Shown here: positions 36,517 to 45,501 of the stretch, in pieces
Layout of the letters: every line of letters begins with the position of its first letter
Position numbering within the stretch: the stretch's first letter is position 1
Assembly: GCF_016598485.1 (NCBI RefSeq)
Contig: NZ_JAEMUW010000007.1
Span: forward strand, 1 to 64,000
DNA from: Micromonospora coerulea
Lineage (GTDB): Bacteria; Actinomycetota; Actinomycetes; Mycobacteriales; Micromonosporaceae
DNA length: 64,000 bases
Reading direction: 5' to 3'
The notes under the pieces: model-generated
Seen by the model: only the letters and a program-made list of their open reading frames with translations
What the model was told of the DNA's origin: nothing
The model's database searches: none
Made by a program: the position numbers and the translations under genes

Positions 36517-37827
36517 CTACACCGGCGCGGATGGTCGATCATCGGACGGCTGCTCCCCGGCCACCGCCGCTGGCGCCGCCCGAGCGGACACCGCCCACCT
36601 GGTCAGCCTCGGCGTGGCCAGGCCGACCCCGGCGAAGAGCGCGGCCAGCCCCAGCCAGCCCGGCACCCCGCCGCCGAGGACCACCAGGGTCAGCAATCCC
36701 GGCCCGACCGCCCGCGCCAGCCCGGCGAGCAGCCCATCCGCCCCCTGGTACGCGCCGATGGCGTCCGGTGGGGCCAGGTCGTACGCCAGGCCCGCCCCGG
36801 CGGTGCCGTGCCACAGGTCCCCGACGCTGTAGACGGCGGTGGCCACCAGCAGCAGCACCACCGCCGTGACGGCGGACCGTCCGGCGCTGGCGGCGTAGAG
36901 CGGCATCGCCGCGGCCAGCACCAGGCCGGCTCGGCGCATCTTGCGGGCGGCCCGGCCGGCGTCGTCCGCGCCCCGACCGAGCCGCACCGCCAGCAGCACG
37001 GTGAGCACCGTGTTGGTCAGCAGCACCGCCGATACCACCGACGGTGGCGCATCCGCGCGGCGCACCGCCCACAGTGGCACGACCAGGGTCAGCACCGTCC
37101 AGTGCAGGGCGAGCAGCGCCGACGCCCCGCTGACCGCGAGGAACCGCCCGTCGCGCAGCGCCCGCCCCCGGCGCGGGACGGCCGCCGGGTCGCGCGGGGT
37201 CGGCGGGTAGGCCGGCAGCCGCAGCAGCAGCGCCGCCGACAGCAGATAGGTGACCGAGTTGCCGACCACCAGGATCTGGTACGCCACATGCGTCTCCGCG
37301 GCCAGCGCGATCCCGGCCAGTCCCGCACCCACCGCGATGCCCAGGTTCGCCACCGCCCGCAGCGTGGCGAAGGCGTGTACCCGTCCCTCGGGACCGCCGA
37401 CGGCGGCGACCAGGGCGGCGCGCACCGCCAGGTTGCCGGAGGTGAGCAGCGCGTCGAGCACCGCCGCCGCGAGGAACACCGGGAACGACCCCACCAGCAG
37501 GTACGACGCCGCTACCACCGCCTGGCCCAGTTGCAGGACCGCCCGCAGCGTCCGCGGGTCCCGCCGGTCGGCGAGGCCGCCGAGTGGCACGCTGGCGGTC
37601 AGCCCCACCAGCCCGGCGACGGTGAGCCCGGCGCCGACCTGGGCGGGAGAGAGCCCCACGTCCCGGGTGAGGTAGAGGGCCGCGCCGGTCAGCCAGAGGC
37701 CCGAGCCGACGGTGTTCGCCAGGGTGGCCAGGGACAGGGTGCGCAGCCGCCCGGGCGGCGGGATCGGCGACACGGCCGACCAGGCGCGGCCGCGCCCAAC
37801 CGGGGGTCGAGCTGGGGCGACGGCCAT
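36517..37827 (-). CDS. MFS transporter
   Basis: 436-residue major facilitator with about twelve membrane segments and the cytoplasmic loop GLADRRDPRTLRA (motif A-like G-x-L-A-D-R-x-x-x) after helix 2. Probably a drug or metabolite exporter; the substrate is unknown. ATG at 37827, only 32 bases from the divergent GNAT start at 37860. Cotranscribed with a downstream GNAT gene, an association sometimes seen for resistance or self-protection modules, but I see no specific drug signature. Confidence 0.88.
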   Translation of the reverse strand: MAVAPARPPVGRGRAWSAVSPIPPPGRLRTLSLATLANTVGSGLWLTGAALYLTRDVGLSPAQVGAGLTVAGLVGLTASVPLGGLADRRDPRTLRAVLQLGQAVVAASYLLVGSFPVFLAAAVLDALLTSGNLAVRAALVAAVGGPEGRVHAFATLRAVANLGIAVGAGLAGIALAAETHVAYQILVVGNSVTYLLSAALLLRLPAYPPTPRDPAAVPRRGRALRDGRFLAVSGASALLALHWTVLTLVVPLWAVRRADAPPSVVSAVLLTNTVLTVLLAVRLGRGADDAGRAARKMRRAGLVLAAAMPLYAASAGRSAVTAVVLLLVATAVYSVGDLWHGTAGAGLAYDLAPPDAIGAYQGADGLLAGLARAVGPGLLTLVVLGGGVPGWLGLAALFAGVGLATPRLTRWAVSARAAPAAVAGEQPSDDRPSAPV

Positions 37828-37859
37828 GCCACCGACCCTAGGACGGCCACCCCGCGCCG

Positions 37860-38465
37860 GTGCGCCACGACGACGCGACGCCGGTCACAGCGGAGCGGGC
37901 GAAATCCGCTCGCCGCACCAGGGCCGACCTGGTTGGGTCGGGGACCATCGAGCGGATCCCGGTACGGCCGGCACGGGCGGACGAAATGACCAGGCTGCAG
38001 CAGATCGAGGTGGCCTCCGGCAACCCGTTCCGGGAGATCGGCATGGCCGAAATCGCGGACATGCCATCGCTGCCGCTGGACGTCCTCGCCGGATGCCAGG
38101 AGGCGGGCCGGGCCTGGGTGGCGGTCGACGTCGCGGACCGGCCGGTCGCGTTCGCGGTGGCCGACCTGGTCGACGGCTGCGCCCACGTCCAGCAGCTCAG
38201 CGTCAATCCGTCGTACGCCCGCCGGGGCATCGGGCGAGGGCTGCTCGATCACGTGGCGGCCTGGGCTGCCGGTCGGGGGCTGCCGGCGTTGACGCTGACC
38301 ACGTTCCGGAGCGTGCCGTGGAACGGACCGTACTACGCCCGTTGCGGCTTTCGAGAGCTGCCGTCGACCGAGATCACCCCCGGCCTGATCGACGTGCTGG
38401 CCGCCGAGGTGGCGATCGGCCTGGACCCCGCCGACCGGGTGGCCATGCGCCGTCCCGCCAGTTGA
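37860..38465 (+). CDS. GNAT family N-acetyltransferase
   Basis: Acetyltransferase domain from about residue 33: [74 protein letters not shown] (acetyl-CoA loop RRGIGRGL) and [19 protein letters not shown]. Acceptor unknown. The start is uncertain: the GTG at 37860 gives 201 residues with a 30-residue Arg-rich lead, and a later start is possible because no clear ribosome binding site is seen. Divergent from the MFS gene. Confidence 0.82.
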   Translation: MRHDDATPVTAERAKSARRTRADLVGSGTIERIPVRPARADEMTRLQQIEVASGNPFREIGMAEIADMPSLPLDVLAGCQEAGRAWVAVDVADRPVAFAVADLVDGCAHVQQLSVNPSYARRGIGRGLLDHVAAWAAGRGLPALTLTTFRSVPWNGPYYARCGFRELPSTEITPGLIDVLAAEVAIGLDPADRVAMRRPAS

Positions 38466-38528
38466 CCCGCACGCCGGCACGTACGCGAGCGGCCGCGTCC
38501 ACCGCATTCGGTGGGCCGGCCCGTCGGG

Positions 38529-38849
38529 TCAGTGCGCGCCGCCGAGGTTGAGGACGACGACTCCGGCGATCACCAGGCCGGCGCCGATCACCTTGGTGAC
38601 GCTGAGCGGTTCGCCGAGGAAAACCGCACCGATGGCCACGATCGCCGCCGTGCCCAGCCCCGACCACACCGCGTACGCGACGCCGACGGGGATGTCGCGT
38701 ACCACCAGGGCGAGCAGGCCGAAGGCCGACAGGTACGCCACCACCAGGCCGACCGTGGGCCAGAGCCGGGTGAAGCCGTCCGTCGCCTTCAGCAGGCTGG
38801 TGCCGATCACCTCGGCGCTGATGGCGGCCAGCAGGAACAGGTAGGCCAC
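38529..38849 (-). CDS. Small multidrug resistance (SMR) family transporter
   Basis: 106-residue four-helix exporter of the EmrE/QacE type. The start VAYLFLLAAISAEVIGTSLLKAT includes the essential membrane Glu14. Then AYLSAFGLLALVVRDIPVGVAYAVWSGLGTAAIVAIGAVFLGEPLS and VIGAGLVIAGVVVLNL. Members expel cationic compounds in exchange for protons. The GTG at 38849 is preceded by GGGAGG; a longer upstream reading is rejected because it destroys the family N-terminus. Confidence 0.9.
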   Translation of the reverse strand: MAYLFLLAAISAEVIGTSLLKATDGFTRLWPTVGLVVAYLSAFGLLALVVRDIPVGVAYAVWSGLGTAAIVAIGAVFLGEPLSVTKVIGAGLVIAGVVVLNLGGAH

Positions 38850-38973
38850 GGTTTCCTCCCGGCGGGTACGTCCGGCCCCGAACCTACCGGGCGTGCAGTG
38901 GAAGCGGACCTGCCGTGTCAGCGGCATCGGCGACCGGCCTCCCGACGGGCACTGCCGCCGTTAGGTTCAGGGC

Positions 38974-40113
38974 ATGGTCCCGGTCCGTTGGCGCAGGGCG
39001 GACACCAGCCCCGCGGGCCGGGTGGCGCCGGTCGAGATCTTCTTCGACGTCGTCTTCGTCCTCACCCTGCTCCAGCTCACGCAGATACTGGAGGCGGACC
39101 TCTCCCTGGCGGCCTTCGGCCGGGTGGCCTTGATCTTCGCAGTGCTGTGGTTCATGTACACCGGTTACGCCTGGCTCACCAACCAGGTGCCACCGCGGCT
39201 GCCGTACCAGAAGGTGCTGCTTCTCGCGGGGATGGCCGGGTTCCTGCTGACCGCGGTGGGGCTACCGGACGCCGTCACCGGGACCGCAGTCTTCTTCGGC
39301 CTCGGTTACCTCCTGGTGGCCTGCGTCCACTTCGCCCTGTTCGCGCAGTTCGACATCCGCTTTGCCGTGCTTCTGGCGCCGTACAACCTCGGGTCGGCGC
39401 TGCTCATCCTCGTGGCCGGCTTCGTCGGGAGTTCCTGGGCCTACCTGCTGTGGGGGTTGGCCTTCCTGCTCCAGACCGTCATGCCGTACCTGCTGCCGAG
39501 ATGGTCCTGGGTGGGCCGGGCCGGGTTGTTCCACCTCAATGCGGAGCACTTCGTCGAGCGGCACAACCTGCTGGTGATCGTGGCGCTCGGCGAGTCCGTC
39601 GTGGCGATCGGGCTGGGTCTGCGGGGGGCGCACCTCACGGCGGGGACCGCGGTCGCGGTCCTGCTGGCCCTGGCCGTGCCCGCCGCCATGTGGTGGACCT
39701 ACTTCTCGAACACCTCGGCGGCGAGCCGGGTGCTGGCGGCCGCCGAGCCGGGGCTGCGGACGAGACTCGCCGCCCCGGTCTACCTCTTCGCGCACGTCCT
39801 CCTGCTGCTCGGCATCGTCGTCACCGCCGCCGGTATCCATGACACCGTCGCGCACCCCGGGGCGGCGGTGGAGCCGGCGACTGCAGTGGCGCTCTCCGGC
39901 GGCGTCGCCCTGTTCCTCGGCGGCATCGCCGTCGGCCTGCGAGTCCTTTCGGTCGGCTCCTGGCGGAACCGGCTGACCGCCGCCGTCGCCACCCTGGCCA
40001 CCATCCCGGTCGGCACGGCGGGGAGCGCGGCCCTGCACCTCTGCGCGGTGATCGGCGTACTGCTGGCGATGCTGGCGGCCGATCACTGGCGGGCGGCGCG
40101 GCGGCCCGCGTAG
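38974..40113 (+). CDS. Low temperature requirement protein A (LtrA) family membrane protein
   Basis: 379-residue polytopic protein with about eleven hydrophobic segments. The start region PVEIFFDVVFVLTLLQLTQIL and HFVERHNLLVIVALGESVVAIGLG are hallmarks of the LtrA family. The family is named from a Listeria gene needed for growth in the cold; the biochemical role is unknown. Single gene divergent from the SMR transporter. Confidence 0.88.
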   Translation: MVPVRWRRADTSPAGRVAPVEIFFDVVFVLTLLQLTQILEADLSLAAFGRVALIFAVLWFMYTGYAWLTNQVPPRLPYQKVLLLAGMAGFLLTAVGLPDAVTGTAVFFGLGYLLVACVHFALFAQFDIRFAVLLAPYNLGSALLILVAGFVGSSWAYLLWGLAFLLQTVMPYLLPRWSWVGRAGLFHLNAEHFVERHNLLVIVALGESVVAIGLGLRGAHLTAGTAVAVLLALAVPAAMWWTYFSNTSAASRVLAAAEPGLRTRLAAPVYLFAHVLLLLGIVVTAAGIHDTVAHPGAAVEPATAVALSGGVALFLGGIAVGLRVLSVGSWRNRLTAAVATLATIPVGTAGSAALHLCAVIGVLLAMLAADHWRAARRPA

Positions 40114-40317
40114 CGGTCCTGTTCGAGTTGCGGCGCCCGGCGGCACCCCGCCGGGCGGGCCAGCGGCAGGCCCCCGGCGCTCCGCTGACAACCGCAGCGC
40201 GCGATGACCTGATCGGGCGGTGGCTGGCGCGGGGGACAGTGAGATTCACCGCGCCACGCAGCCCGCTTCCTGATCTCCTAGAGACAACTGCGCCCTCCGC
40301 CTGGCAGGCTGCCTCCC

Positions 40318-41043
40318 ATGACCCTGAAGCTTCGTTCCGTGGGGGCGAGCGACCGTGGGCTGATCCGCAGCGGGAACCAGGACGCGCTCCACGCCGGCAG
40401 CTGGCTCGTCGCGGTCGCCGACGGCATGGGAGGCATGGCGGCCGGTGACCTGGCCAGCCGGATCGCGATCGACGCGGTCGGGCCACTGGACGTCGAGACC
40501 CCGGAGGACGCGCTGGTCGCCGCCCTGCAGAGCGGGATCGAGCTGGCCACCGCGCGGATCCGCCAGGCGGTGGAGGAGGATCCGGAACGCCAGGGCATGG
40601 GCACCACGCTGACCGCGCTGCTCTTCGCCCGCACCGGCAGCTGCCTGGCCCTGGCCCACATCGGCGACTCCCGGGCCTACCTGTTCCGCGACGGCGTGCT
40701 CAAGCAGGTCACCCGAGACGACACCTTCGTGCAGATGCTCGTCGACCAGGGCGTGATCACCGCCGACCAGGCCAGCAGCCATCCGCGCCGGGCGGTGGTC
40801 ACCCAGGCCCTCCAGGGCGACGACGTCTCCCCGTCGTACGCGACGATGGTGCCCTGGGCGGGCGACCGCTGGCTGCTGTGCAGCGACGGCCTGTCCAATG
40901 TCGTGCGTCCGGACACCCTCGCCGAGGTGCTGGCCGGCCAGCCCGACCGGGAGGCGTGCGCCCGCCAGCTGATCGACCTGGCCCTGCGGGCCGGCGGCCC
41001 GGACAACGTCACCGCGCTGATCGCCGACATCGTCGACGAGTAG
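40318..41043 (+). CDS. PP2C-family serine/threonine protein phosphatase
   Basis: 241-residue cytosolic PPM/PP2C phosphatase without extra domains. Metal-binding motifs in order: GLIRSGNQDAL, VADGMGGMAAGD, GMGTTLTALLF, HIGDSRAYLFRDG, TRDDTFVQMLVDQG, LCSDGLSNVV and GGPDNVTALIADI. Similar to stand-alone PstP-like phosphatases that oppose Ser/Thr kinases; no kinase gene is adjacent. The 200 bases upstream show no clear promoter. Converges with hrpB, with five bases between the stops. Confidence 0.92.
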   Translation: MTLKLRSVGASDRGLIRSGNQDALHAGSWLVAVADGMGGMAAGDLASRIAIDAVGPLDVETPEDALVAALQSGIELATARIRQAVEEDPERQGMGTTLTALLFARTGSCLALAHIGDSRAYLFRDGVLKQVTRDDTFVQMLVDQGVITADQASSHPRRAVVTQALQGDDVSPSYATMVPWAGDRWLLCSDGLSNVVRPDTLAEVLAGQPDREACARQLIDLALRAGGPDNVTALIADIVDE

Positions 41044-41048
41044 CCGGC

Positions 41049-43586
41049 TCAGCGCCGCCGGGGCGCGGCGCGGCGGGTGGGCTCGGCGCTGGTCGGGTCC
41101 TCCGGCCACGGGTGCCGTGGGTAGCGCCCCCGCAGCTCCGCGCGGACCTGTGGGTAGCCGGACCGCCAGAACGACGCCAGGTCGGCGGTGACCGCGACCG
41201 GCCGACCGGCGGGGGAGAGCAGGTGCAGCAGCACCGGCACCCGGCCGTCGGCGATCCGGGGCGCGTCCTGCCAGCCGAAGGTCTCCTGAAGCTTGACCGC
41301 CAGCACCGGTGCGGCGGGGTCGGCGTAGTCCACCCGGATCCGCGAGCCGCTCGGCACGGCCAGCCGCTCCGGGGCCACCTCGTCCAGCCGGGCGGCCTGC
41401 CGCCAGTCCAGCAGCCGGCGCAGCGCCGACGCAACGTCGACCCGGGCCAGGTCGGCCCGGCGGCGGGCCCGGGCCAGCTCCGGACCGAGCCAGCGCGGCG
41501 CCTCGGCCAGCAGCGCCGCGTCCGTCACGTCCGGCCACCCGTCGCCGAGCGCCTGCCGGCAGAAGGCCAGGCGTTCGCGCAGCGCGGTCGCCGTCGGCGT
41601 CCAGCTCAGCAGCCCCAGCCCGCCCTGGCGCAGCCCGGTCAGCACCGCCGCGGCGACCAGCTCCGGCGCCGGCGCCGCGAGGGGCCGGTCGACCAGCTCG
41701 ACCGCGCCGAGCCGGACCACCTCCCGGGCCACCACGTCGCCGCCGGACCAGCCCACCTCCCGCTCGGTGCGCAGCAGCGAGCCGCCCGCCTCGCGCGCGG
41801 TCGCTTCGTCCACCGGTGCGGCGAGCCGCACCCGGGCGGCCGGCGCGCCGGGGGAGCGGTCGGCCACCGCCACCGCCAGCCACGCCGTCCCGGCCAGCCC
41901 CGACCCGGGCGCCAGCTCCGCCGCCGTGCCGCCCGCCATCAGGTACGCCGACCCGCCGGGTCGCCGCGCCCGGGCCAGCCGTTCCGGGTACGCCAGCCCC
42001 ACCAGCAGCCCGGCCGCCAGGTCGTCGGGCAGCCGGTCGAGCGTCCTCGTGGCCCCCCGCGAACCGCCGGTCGGTGTTGCCTCGGGCAGGGCGCCGCGGA
42101 GCCGGCGTACCTCGGCGCGCCAGCGGGCGGTGGCGGCCGGATCGGCGTTCGTGCGCAGCCGGCGCCAGGCGGCCGTCAGGTCGTCGCCCGGGCCTGCCAC
42201 GGTCTCCTCGGCGAGGAGCGCGACCACCTCGGCGGCCCGGTCCGCGCCCACCTTCGCCGCCCCGTCGAGCAACGCCCGGGCCAGCCGGGGATGCGCGCCG
42301 ACCGACGCGATGACCCGGCCCCGGGCGGTGATCCGGCCGTCCGCGTCGACCGCACCGAGGGCGGTGAGGGTCTCCCGGGCGACCGCCATCGCGGCCGGCG
42401 GCGGGGGGTCGGGCAGGGCGAGCCCGGTGCCGTCCGGGTCGCCCCAGGCGGCCAGCTCCAGCGCGAAGCCGGTCAGATCGGCGGTGGCGATCTCCGGCTC
42501 CGGTTGCGCGGCCAGCCTGGCGTGCGTCGCCTCCGACCAGCACCGGTAGACCGCCCCCGGTGCCTCCCGGCCGGCCCGGCCGGCCCGCTGGGTCGCCGCC
42601 GCCCGGGACACCGGAACGGTCACCAGTGCGCCCAGCCCACGGGCCAGGTCGGTGCGGGCCACCCGGCTCAACCCCGCGTCCACCACTACCCGGACCCCGG
42701 GCACGGTCAGGCTGCTCTCCGCCACCGCGGTCGACAGCACCACCCGTCGCCGGTCGGCAGGACGCAGCGCCGCGTCCTGCGCCGCCCCGGGCAGCCGGCC
42801 GTGCAGCGGCAGCAGCGCGATCGAATCCCGCAGGTCGGCCAGCCGTCCGGTGACCGCGGCGATCTCCCCGGCCCCGGGCAGGAACACCAGCACGTCCCCG
42901 TCCCGCTCGCGCAGCGCCCGCCGGACGGTCGCCGCCACGTGGTCGAGCAGGGCCGGGTCGACCCGGCCCGCGCCGGGCGCGGCGACCGGCCGGGGCGGCG
43001 GCGCCCAGACCCGGGTTACCGGGTGCAGCGCGGCCTCCGCCCGGAGCACGGGCGCGGGCCGTCCGGCGCCGCCCAGCAGCGCGGCGAAGCGGTCCGCCTG
43101 CGGGGTGGCCGACATGGCCAGCAGCCACAGGTCGGGGCGGAGCGTGCCGCGGGCCTCCACCGCGAAGGCCAGCGCCAGGTCGGCGTCGAGCTGCCGCTCG
43201 TGGCACTCGTCGAGGAGTACCGCGCCGACCCCGGGCAGCTCCGGGTCGCGGTGCAGCCGGCGCAGCAGCAGGCCGGTGGTGACCACCTCGATCCGGGTCG
43301 CCGGGCCGACCCGGCGCTCGCCGCGCACCGCGTACCCGATCCGCTCGCCCACCCGCTCGCCGAGCAGGCCGGCCATCCGACGGGCGGCGGCCCGCGCGGC
43401 GACCCGGCGGGGCTGCGCGATCAACACCCGGCCGCCGACCTCGTCGGCCACCGCGAGCGGCGCCAGGGTGGTCTTGCCGGTGCCGGGCGGCGCGACGAGA
43501 ACCGCGTCGCCGGCCGACCGCAGCGCCCGGACCAGCGCCGGGAGCACCGGCCGGACGGGCAGGTCGAGGGGTACGTCGGAGAGCAC
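41049..43586 (-). CDS. hrpB: ATP-dependent helicase HrpB
   Basis: 845-residue DEAH-family helicase of the HrpB type. Motifs: Walker A APPGTGKTTLAP near residue 35, DECH in LLDECHERQLDAD, SAT in AMSATPQAD, and motif VI TQRAGRAGRE. The C-terminal HrpB domain ends with KLQETFGWQDAPRIADGRVPVLLHLLSPAGRPVAVTADLASFWRSGYPQVRAELRGRYPRHPWPEDP-type sequence, diagnostic of HrpB. The GTG at 43586 begins VLSDVPLDLPV; the longer open frame upstream runs into the neighbouring gene. Second HrpA/B-class helicase in the window. Confidence 0.93.
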   Translation of the reverse strand: MLSDVPLDLPVRPVLPALVRALRSAGDAVLVAPPGTGKTTLAPLAVADEVGGRVLIAQPRRVAARAAARRMAGLLGERVGERIGYAVRGERRVGPATRIEVVTTGLLLRRLHRDPELPGVGAVLLDECHERQLDADLALAFAVEARGTLRPDLWLLAMSATPQADRFAALLGGAGRPAPVLRAEAALHPVTRVWAPPPRPVAAPGAGRVDPALLDHVAATVRRALRERDGDVLVFLPGAGEIAAVTGRLADLRDSIALLPLHGRLPGAAQDAALRPADRRRVVLSTAVAESSLTVPGVRVVVDAGLSRVARTDLARGLGALVTVPVSRAAATQRAGRAGREAPGAVYRCWSEATHARLAAQPEPEIATADLTGFALELAAWGDPDGTGLALPDPPPPAAMAVARETLTALGAVDADGRITARGRVIASVGAHPRLARALLDGAAKVGADRAAEVVALLAEETVAGPGDDLTAAWRRLRTNADPAATARWRAEVRRLRGALPEATPTGGSRGATRTLDRLPDDLAAGLLVGLAYPERLARARRPGGSAYLMAGGTAAELAPGSGLAGTAWLAVAVADRSPGAPAARVRLAAPVDEATAREAGGSLLRTEREVGWSGGDVVAREVVRLGAVELVDRPLAAPAPELVAAAVLTGLRQGGLGLLSWTPTATALRERLAFCRQALGDGWPDVTDAALLAEAPRWLGPELARARRRADLARVDVASALRRLLDWRQAARLDEVAPERLAVPSGSRIRVDYADPAAPVLAVKLQETFGWQDAPRIADGRVPVLLHLLSPAGRPVAVTADLASFWRSGYPQVRAELRGRYPRHPWPEDPTSAEPTRRAAPRRR

Positions 43587-43609
43587 GGTCCCACTCTCGC
43601 ACCCGGGGC

Positions 43610-43810
43610 TCAGTCCGGGCGCACCCCGTCCACGCCGGTGACGAAGGCCGCCCAGGCGGTGGGCGGGAACACCAGCGCCGGACCGCCGCGGTCCTTGCTG
43701 TCCCGTACGGCGATCCGACCGCTCACCGCGGCGACCTCCACGCAGTTGCCGTTGCCACTGCTGCGCGTGCTGGTGCGCCAGTCCGCCCGGGACAGGTCGA
43801 GCGCGGTCAT
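43610..43810 (-). CDS. DUF397 small protein
   Basis: 66-residue protein of the DUF397 family: start MTALDLSRADWRTSTRSSGNG, then NCVEVAAVSGRIAVRDSKDR and FPPTAWAAFVTGV. DUF397 genes lie next to DUF5753 XRE regulators throughout Streptomyces and Micromonospora, as here. The small partner is thought to modulate the DNA-binding protein, by analogy with WhiJ-type pairs. ATG 43810 preceded by GAGAGG; 39 bases after the regulator gene. Confidence 0.9.
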   Translation of the reverse strand: MTALDLSRADWRTSTRSSGNGNCVEVAAVSGRIAVRDSKDRGGPALVFPPTAWAAFVTGVDGVRPD

Positions 43811-43849
43811 CCGGTACCTCTCGTCTTCCGTCGGCGCGCCGCCGAGCGG

Positions 43850-44692
43850 TCACGCAAAGTTACGAGAAGCGTCCTCCAGGCGGGTCAACGACGCCGCCGG
43901 ATCGAGTGCCATCCGGCACAGCTCCTCATGCAGCAGGCTATACCCGTGCACGTGAGCAACGTCCTCCAGAGCCAGTCCCATCGTGAGGTTTTCCAGGTAA
44001 ACCACGGAGGCGTCGGCGGCGTCGGCGAAACCGAGGATGACGTACGGGGTGCTCATCGCCGGATGTCCGCCGGCATTGAATGGAAGCACGTGAATGGTTA
44101 CGTTTGGTAGTTGAGCGAGTCGTGCCATGTGGCTGATCTGAGCGGCCATCACGGCCGGACCGCCGACCGCGCGCAGCAGCACCGCCTCGTTGAGCACCAC
44201 CGACAGCCGCACCGGGGCCTCCCGGTGCAGCACGTCCTGGCGGCGCAGCCGGGCGGCGACCTTGCGCTCGATGGCGTCCTCGCCGGCGGTGATCCGGTAG
44301 ATCTCCCGGGCGTACGCCTCGGTCTGCAGCAGCCCCGGCACCGACTCGGCCTCGTACGTGCGCAGGGTGGCCGCCTCGGCCTCCAGCCCGACGTAGAACT
44401 CGAACCATTCCGGCAGGACGTCGCTGTAGCTCTGCCACCAGCCGCGCTGCTGCGCGCCCCGGGCTATTTCGATCAGCGCCTCGGCATCGGCGCCGGTCAC
44501 CTGGTAGAGCGCGAGCGCGGCGCGCACGTCGCGGGGCTTGATGCCGATCTGCGCGTTCTCGATGCGAGAGAGGTTGCTCTTGGACATGTCCAACTGGCGC
44601 GCGGCCACATCGAGGGTCATCCCTGCGCGTTCGCGCAGCTGGCGGAGTTCCCGGGCGATGCGGCGGCGGCGGACGGTGGGACTGGCGGTCAC
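43850..44692 (-). CDS. XRE-family regulator with DUF5753 domain
   Basis: 280 residues. N-terminal helix-turn-helix (LRQLRERAGMTLDVAARQLDMSKSNLSRIENAQ) followed by the DUF5753 domain (ARGAQQRGWWQSYSDVLPEWFEFYVGLEAEA, YEAESVPGLLQTEAYAR, VLNEAVLLRAVGG, LPNVTIHVLPFNAG). Related to WhiJ-like developmental regulators of Streptomyces, many copies per genome. GTG start at 44692 with GGAGG almost touching it, so expression may be poor. Operon with the DUF397 gene. TGCA-containing repeats lie upstream. Confidence 0.9.
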   Translation of the reverse strand: MTASPTVRRRRIARELRQLRERAGMTLDVAARQLDMSKSNLSRIENAQIGIKPRDVRAALALYQVTGADAEALIEIARGAQQRGWWQSYSDVLPEWFEFYVGLEAEAATLRTYEAESVPGLLQTEAYAREIYRITAGEDAIERKVAARLRRQDVLHREAPVRLSVVLNEAVLLRAVGGPAVMAAQISHMARLAQLPNVTIHVLPFNAGGHPAMSTPYVILGFADAADASVVYLENLTMGLALEDVAHVHGYSLLHEELCRMALDPAASLTRLEDASRNFA

Positions 44693-44736
44693 CCTCCGAG
44701 TCTGTCACGACAAGATCCGCAGGTCGCGTCAGTACG

Positions 44737-44768
44737 GAGTGCAACCGCCAATTCCGGGAGTTGCATCC
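44737..44768. promoter_or_regulatory. Inverted repeat upstream of the XRE/DUF397 pair
   Basis: TGCAAC (44740-44745) and GTTGCA (44760-44765) form an inverted repeat with flanking GGA/TCC also able to pair, and a third related TGCATCC sequence follows near 44782. The site is between the divergent XRE and GPP34 genes, so it may be the operator of the XRE protein. Confidence 0.4.
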
Positions 44769-44829
44769 CGCGAGTGGAGGGTGCATCCTCGTCCGGTGCG
44801 GATCACTTGTGGACAGTCTGGAGGCTCGT

Positions 44830-45456
44830 TTGCTCATCGCTGACGAGTTCTTCCTGATCGCCCACAACGACAGTCGGGGCAAGGCCAGACTCCACCCGGC
44901 GGCGGCCGGGCTGGGACTCGCGGCCGGGCTGCTCGGCGAGCTGATCCTCTCCGGACGGATCACCGTCTCGGATGGACTGGTCATCGTGCTGGACCGCCGG
45001 CCGCCCGCCGACGCGCTCGCGCACACCGTGCTCGACCAGCTCATCGGAGAGCCCCAGCACCAGGCGATCCGAACCTGGCTCAGCTTCCTGGCCCGCACCG
45101 GCGTCACCTCCGTCGGCGAGCGGCTGGCCCGGGCCGGGGTGTTGCGCCGGCAGGAGACCCGCCGCCTGCTGCGCACCAGCCTGAGCTACCTGCCGGTCGA
45201 CCTCAACGCGACGGCCTGGCCGGCGACCCGGCTGCGGACCCTGCTGGAGCGCCCGGATCCCCCCACCGTGCCGGACGCCCTGCTGCTCGGCCTGGTCTCC
45301 GCCACCGGTCTCACCCGCGAGGTGCTCTGGAGCGCCGGGCCCCTGGCCCACCACCGGCTGAGCGTGCTCCTCCCGGCGCTCCCGGCCCCGCTGAAGGAAC
45401 TGGTCGGGCACACCGAGGCCGCCGTCGGCGCCGCGGTGCTGCGCGGCAACCCCTGA
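44830..45456 (+). CDS. GPP34 family phosphoprotein
   Basis: About 208 residues of the GPP34 (GOLPH3-like) family: LLIADEFFLIAHNDSRGKARLHPAAAGLGLAAGLLGELILSGRI at the N-terminus, DALLLGLVSATGLTREVLW and a helical C-terminus. Eukaryotic members bind phosphatidylinositol-4-phosphate; many actinobacteria have several copies of unknown role. I use the TTG at 44830 because GGAGG lies five bases before it and the family begins at this point; GTG at 44809 is the alternative. Divergent from the XRE gene. Confidence 0.85.
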   Translation: MLIADEFFLIAHNDSRGKARLHPAAAGLGLAAGLLGELILSGRITVSDGLVIVLDRRPPADALAHTVLDQLIGEPQHQAIRTWLSFLARTGVTSVGERLARAGVLRRQETRRLLRTSLSYLPVDLNATAWPATRLRTLLERPDPPTVPDALLLGLVSATGLTREVLWSAGPLAHHRLSVLLPALPAPLKELVGHTEAAVGAAVLRGNP

Positions 45457-45501
45457 CCTCCCGGTCACCCCCCATCCCTGCCCCGAACCGGAGCGTCCCC
45501 C

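Noticed and set aside
41009-43955. Long open frames on both strands over hrpB (for example 40878-43955)
   Set aside because: Low-complexity Arg/Gly/Pro translations with no motifs; hrpB carries all helicase motifs in its own frame.
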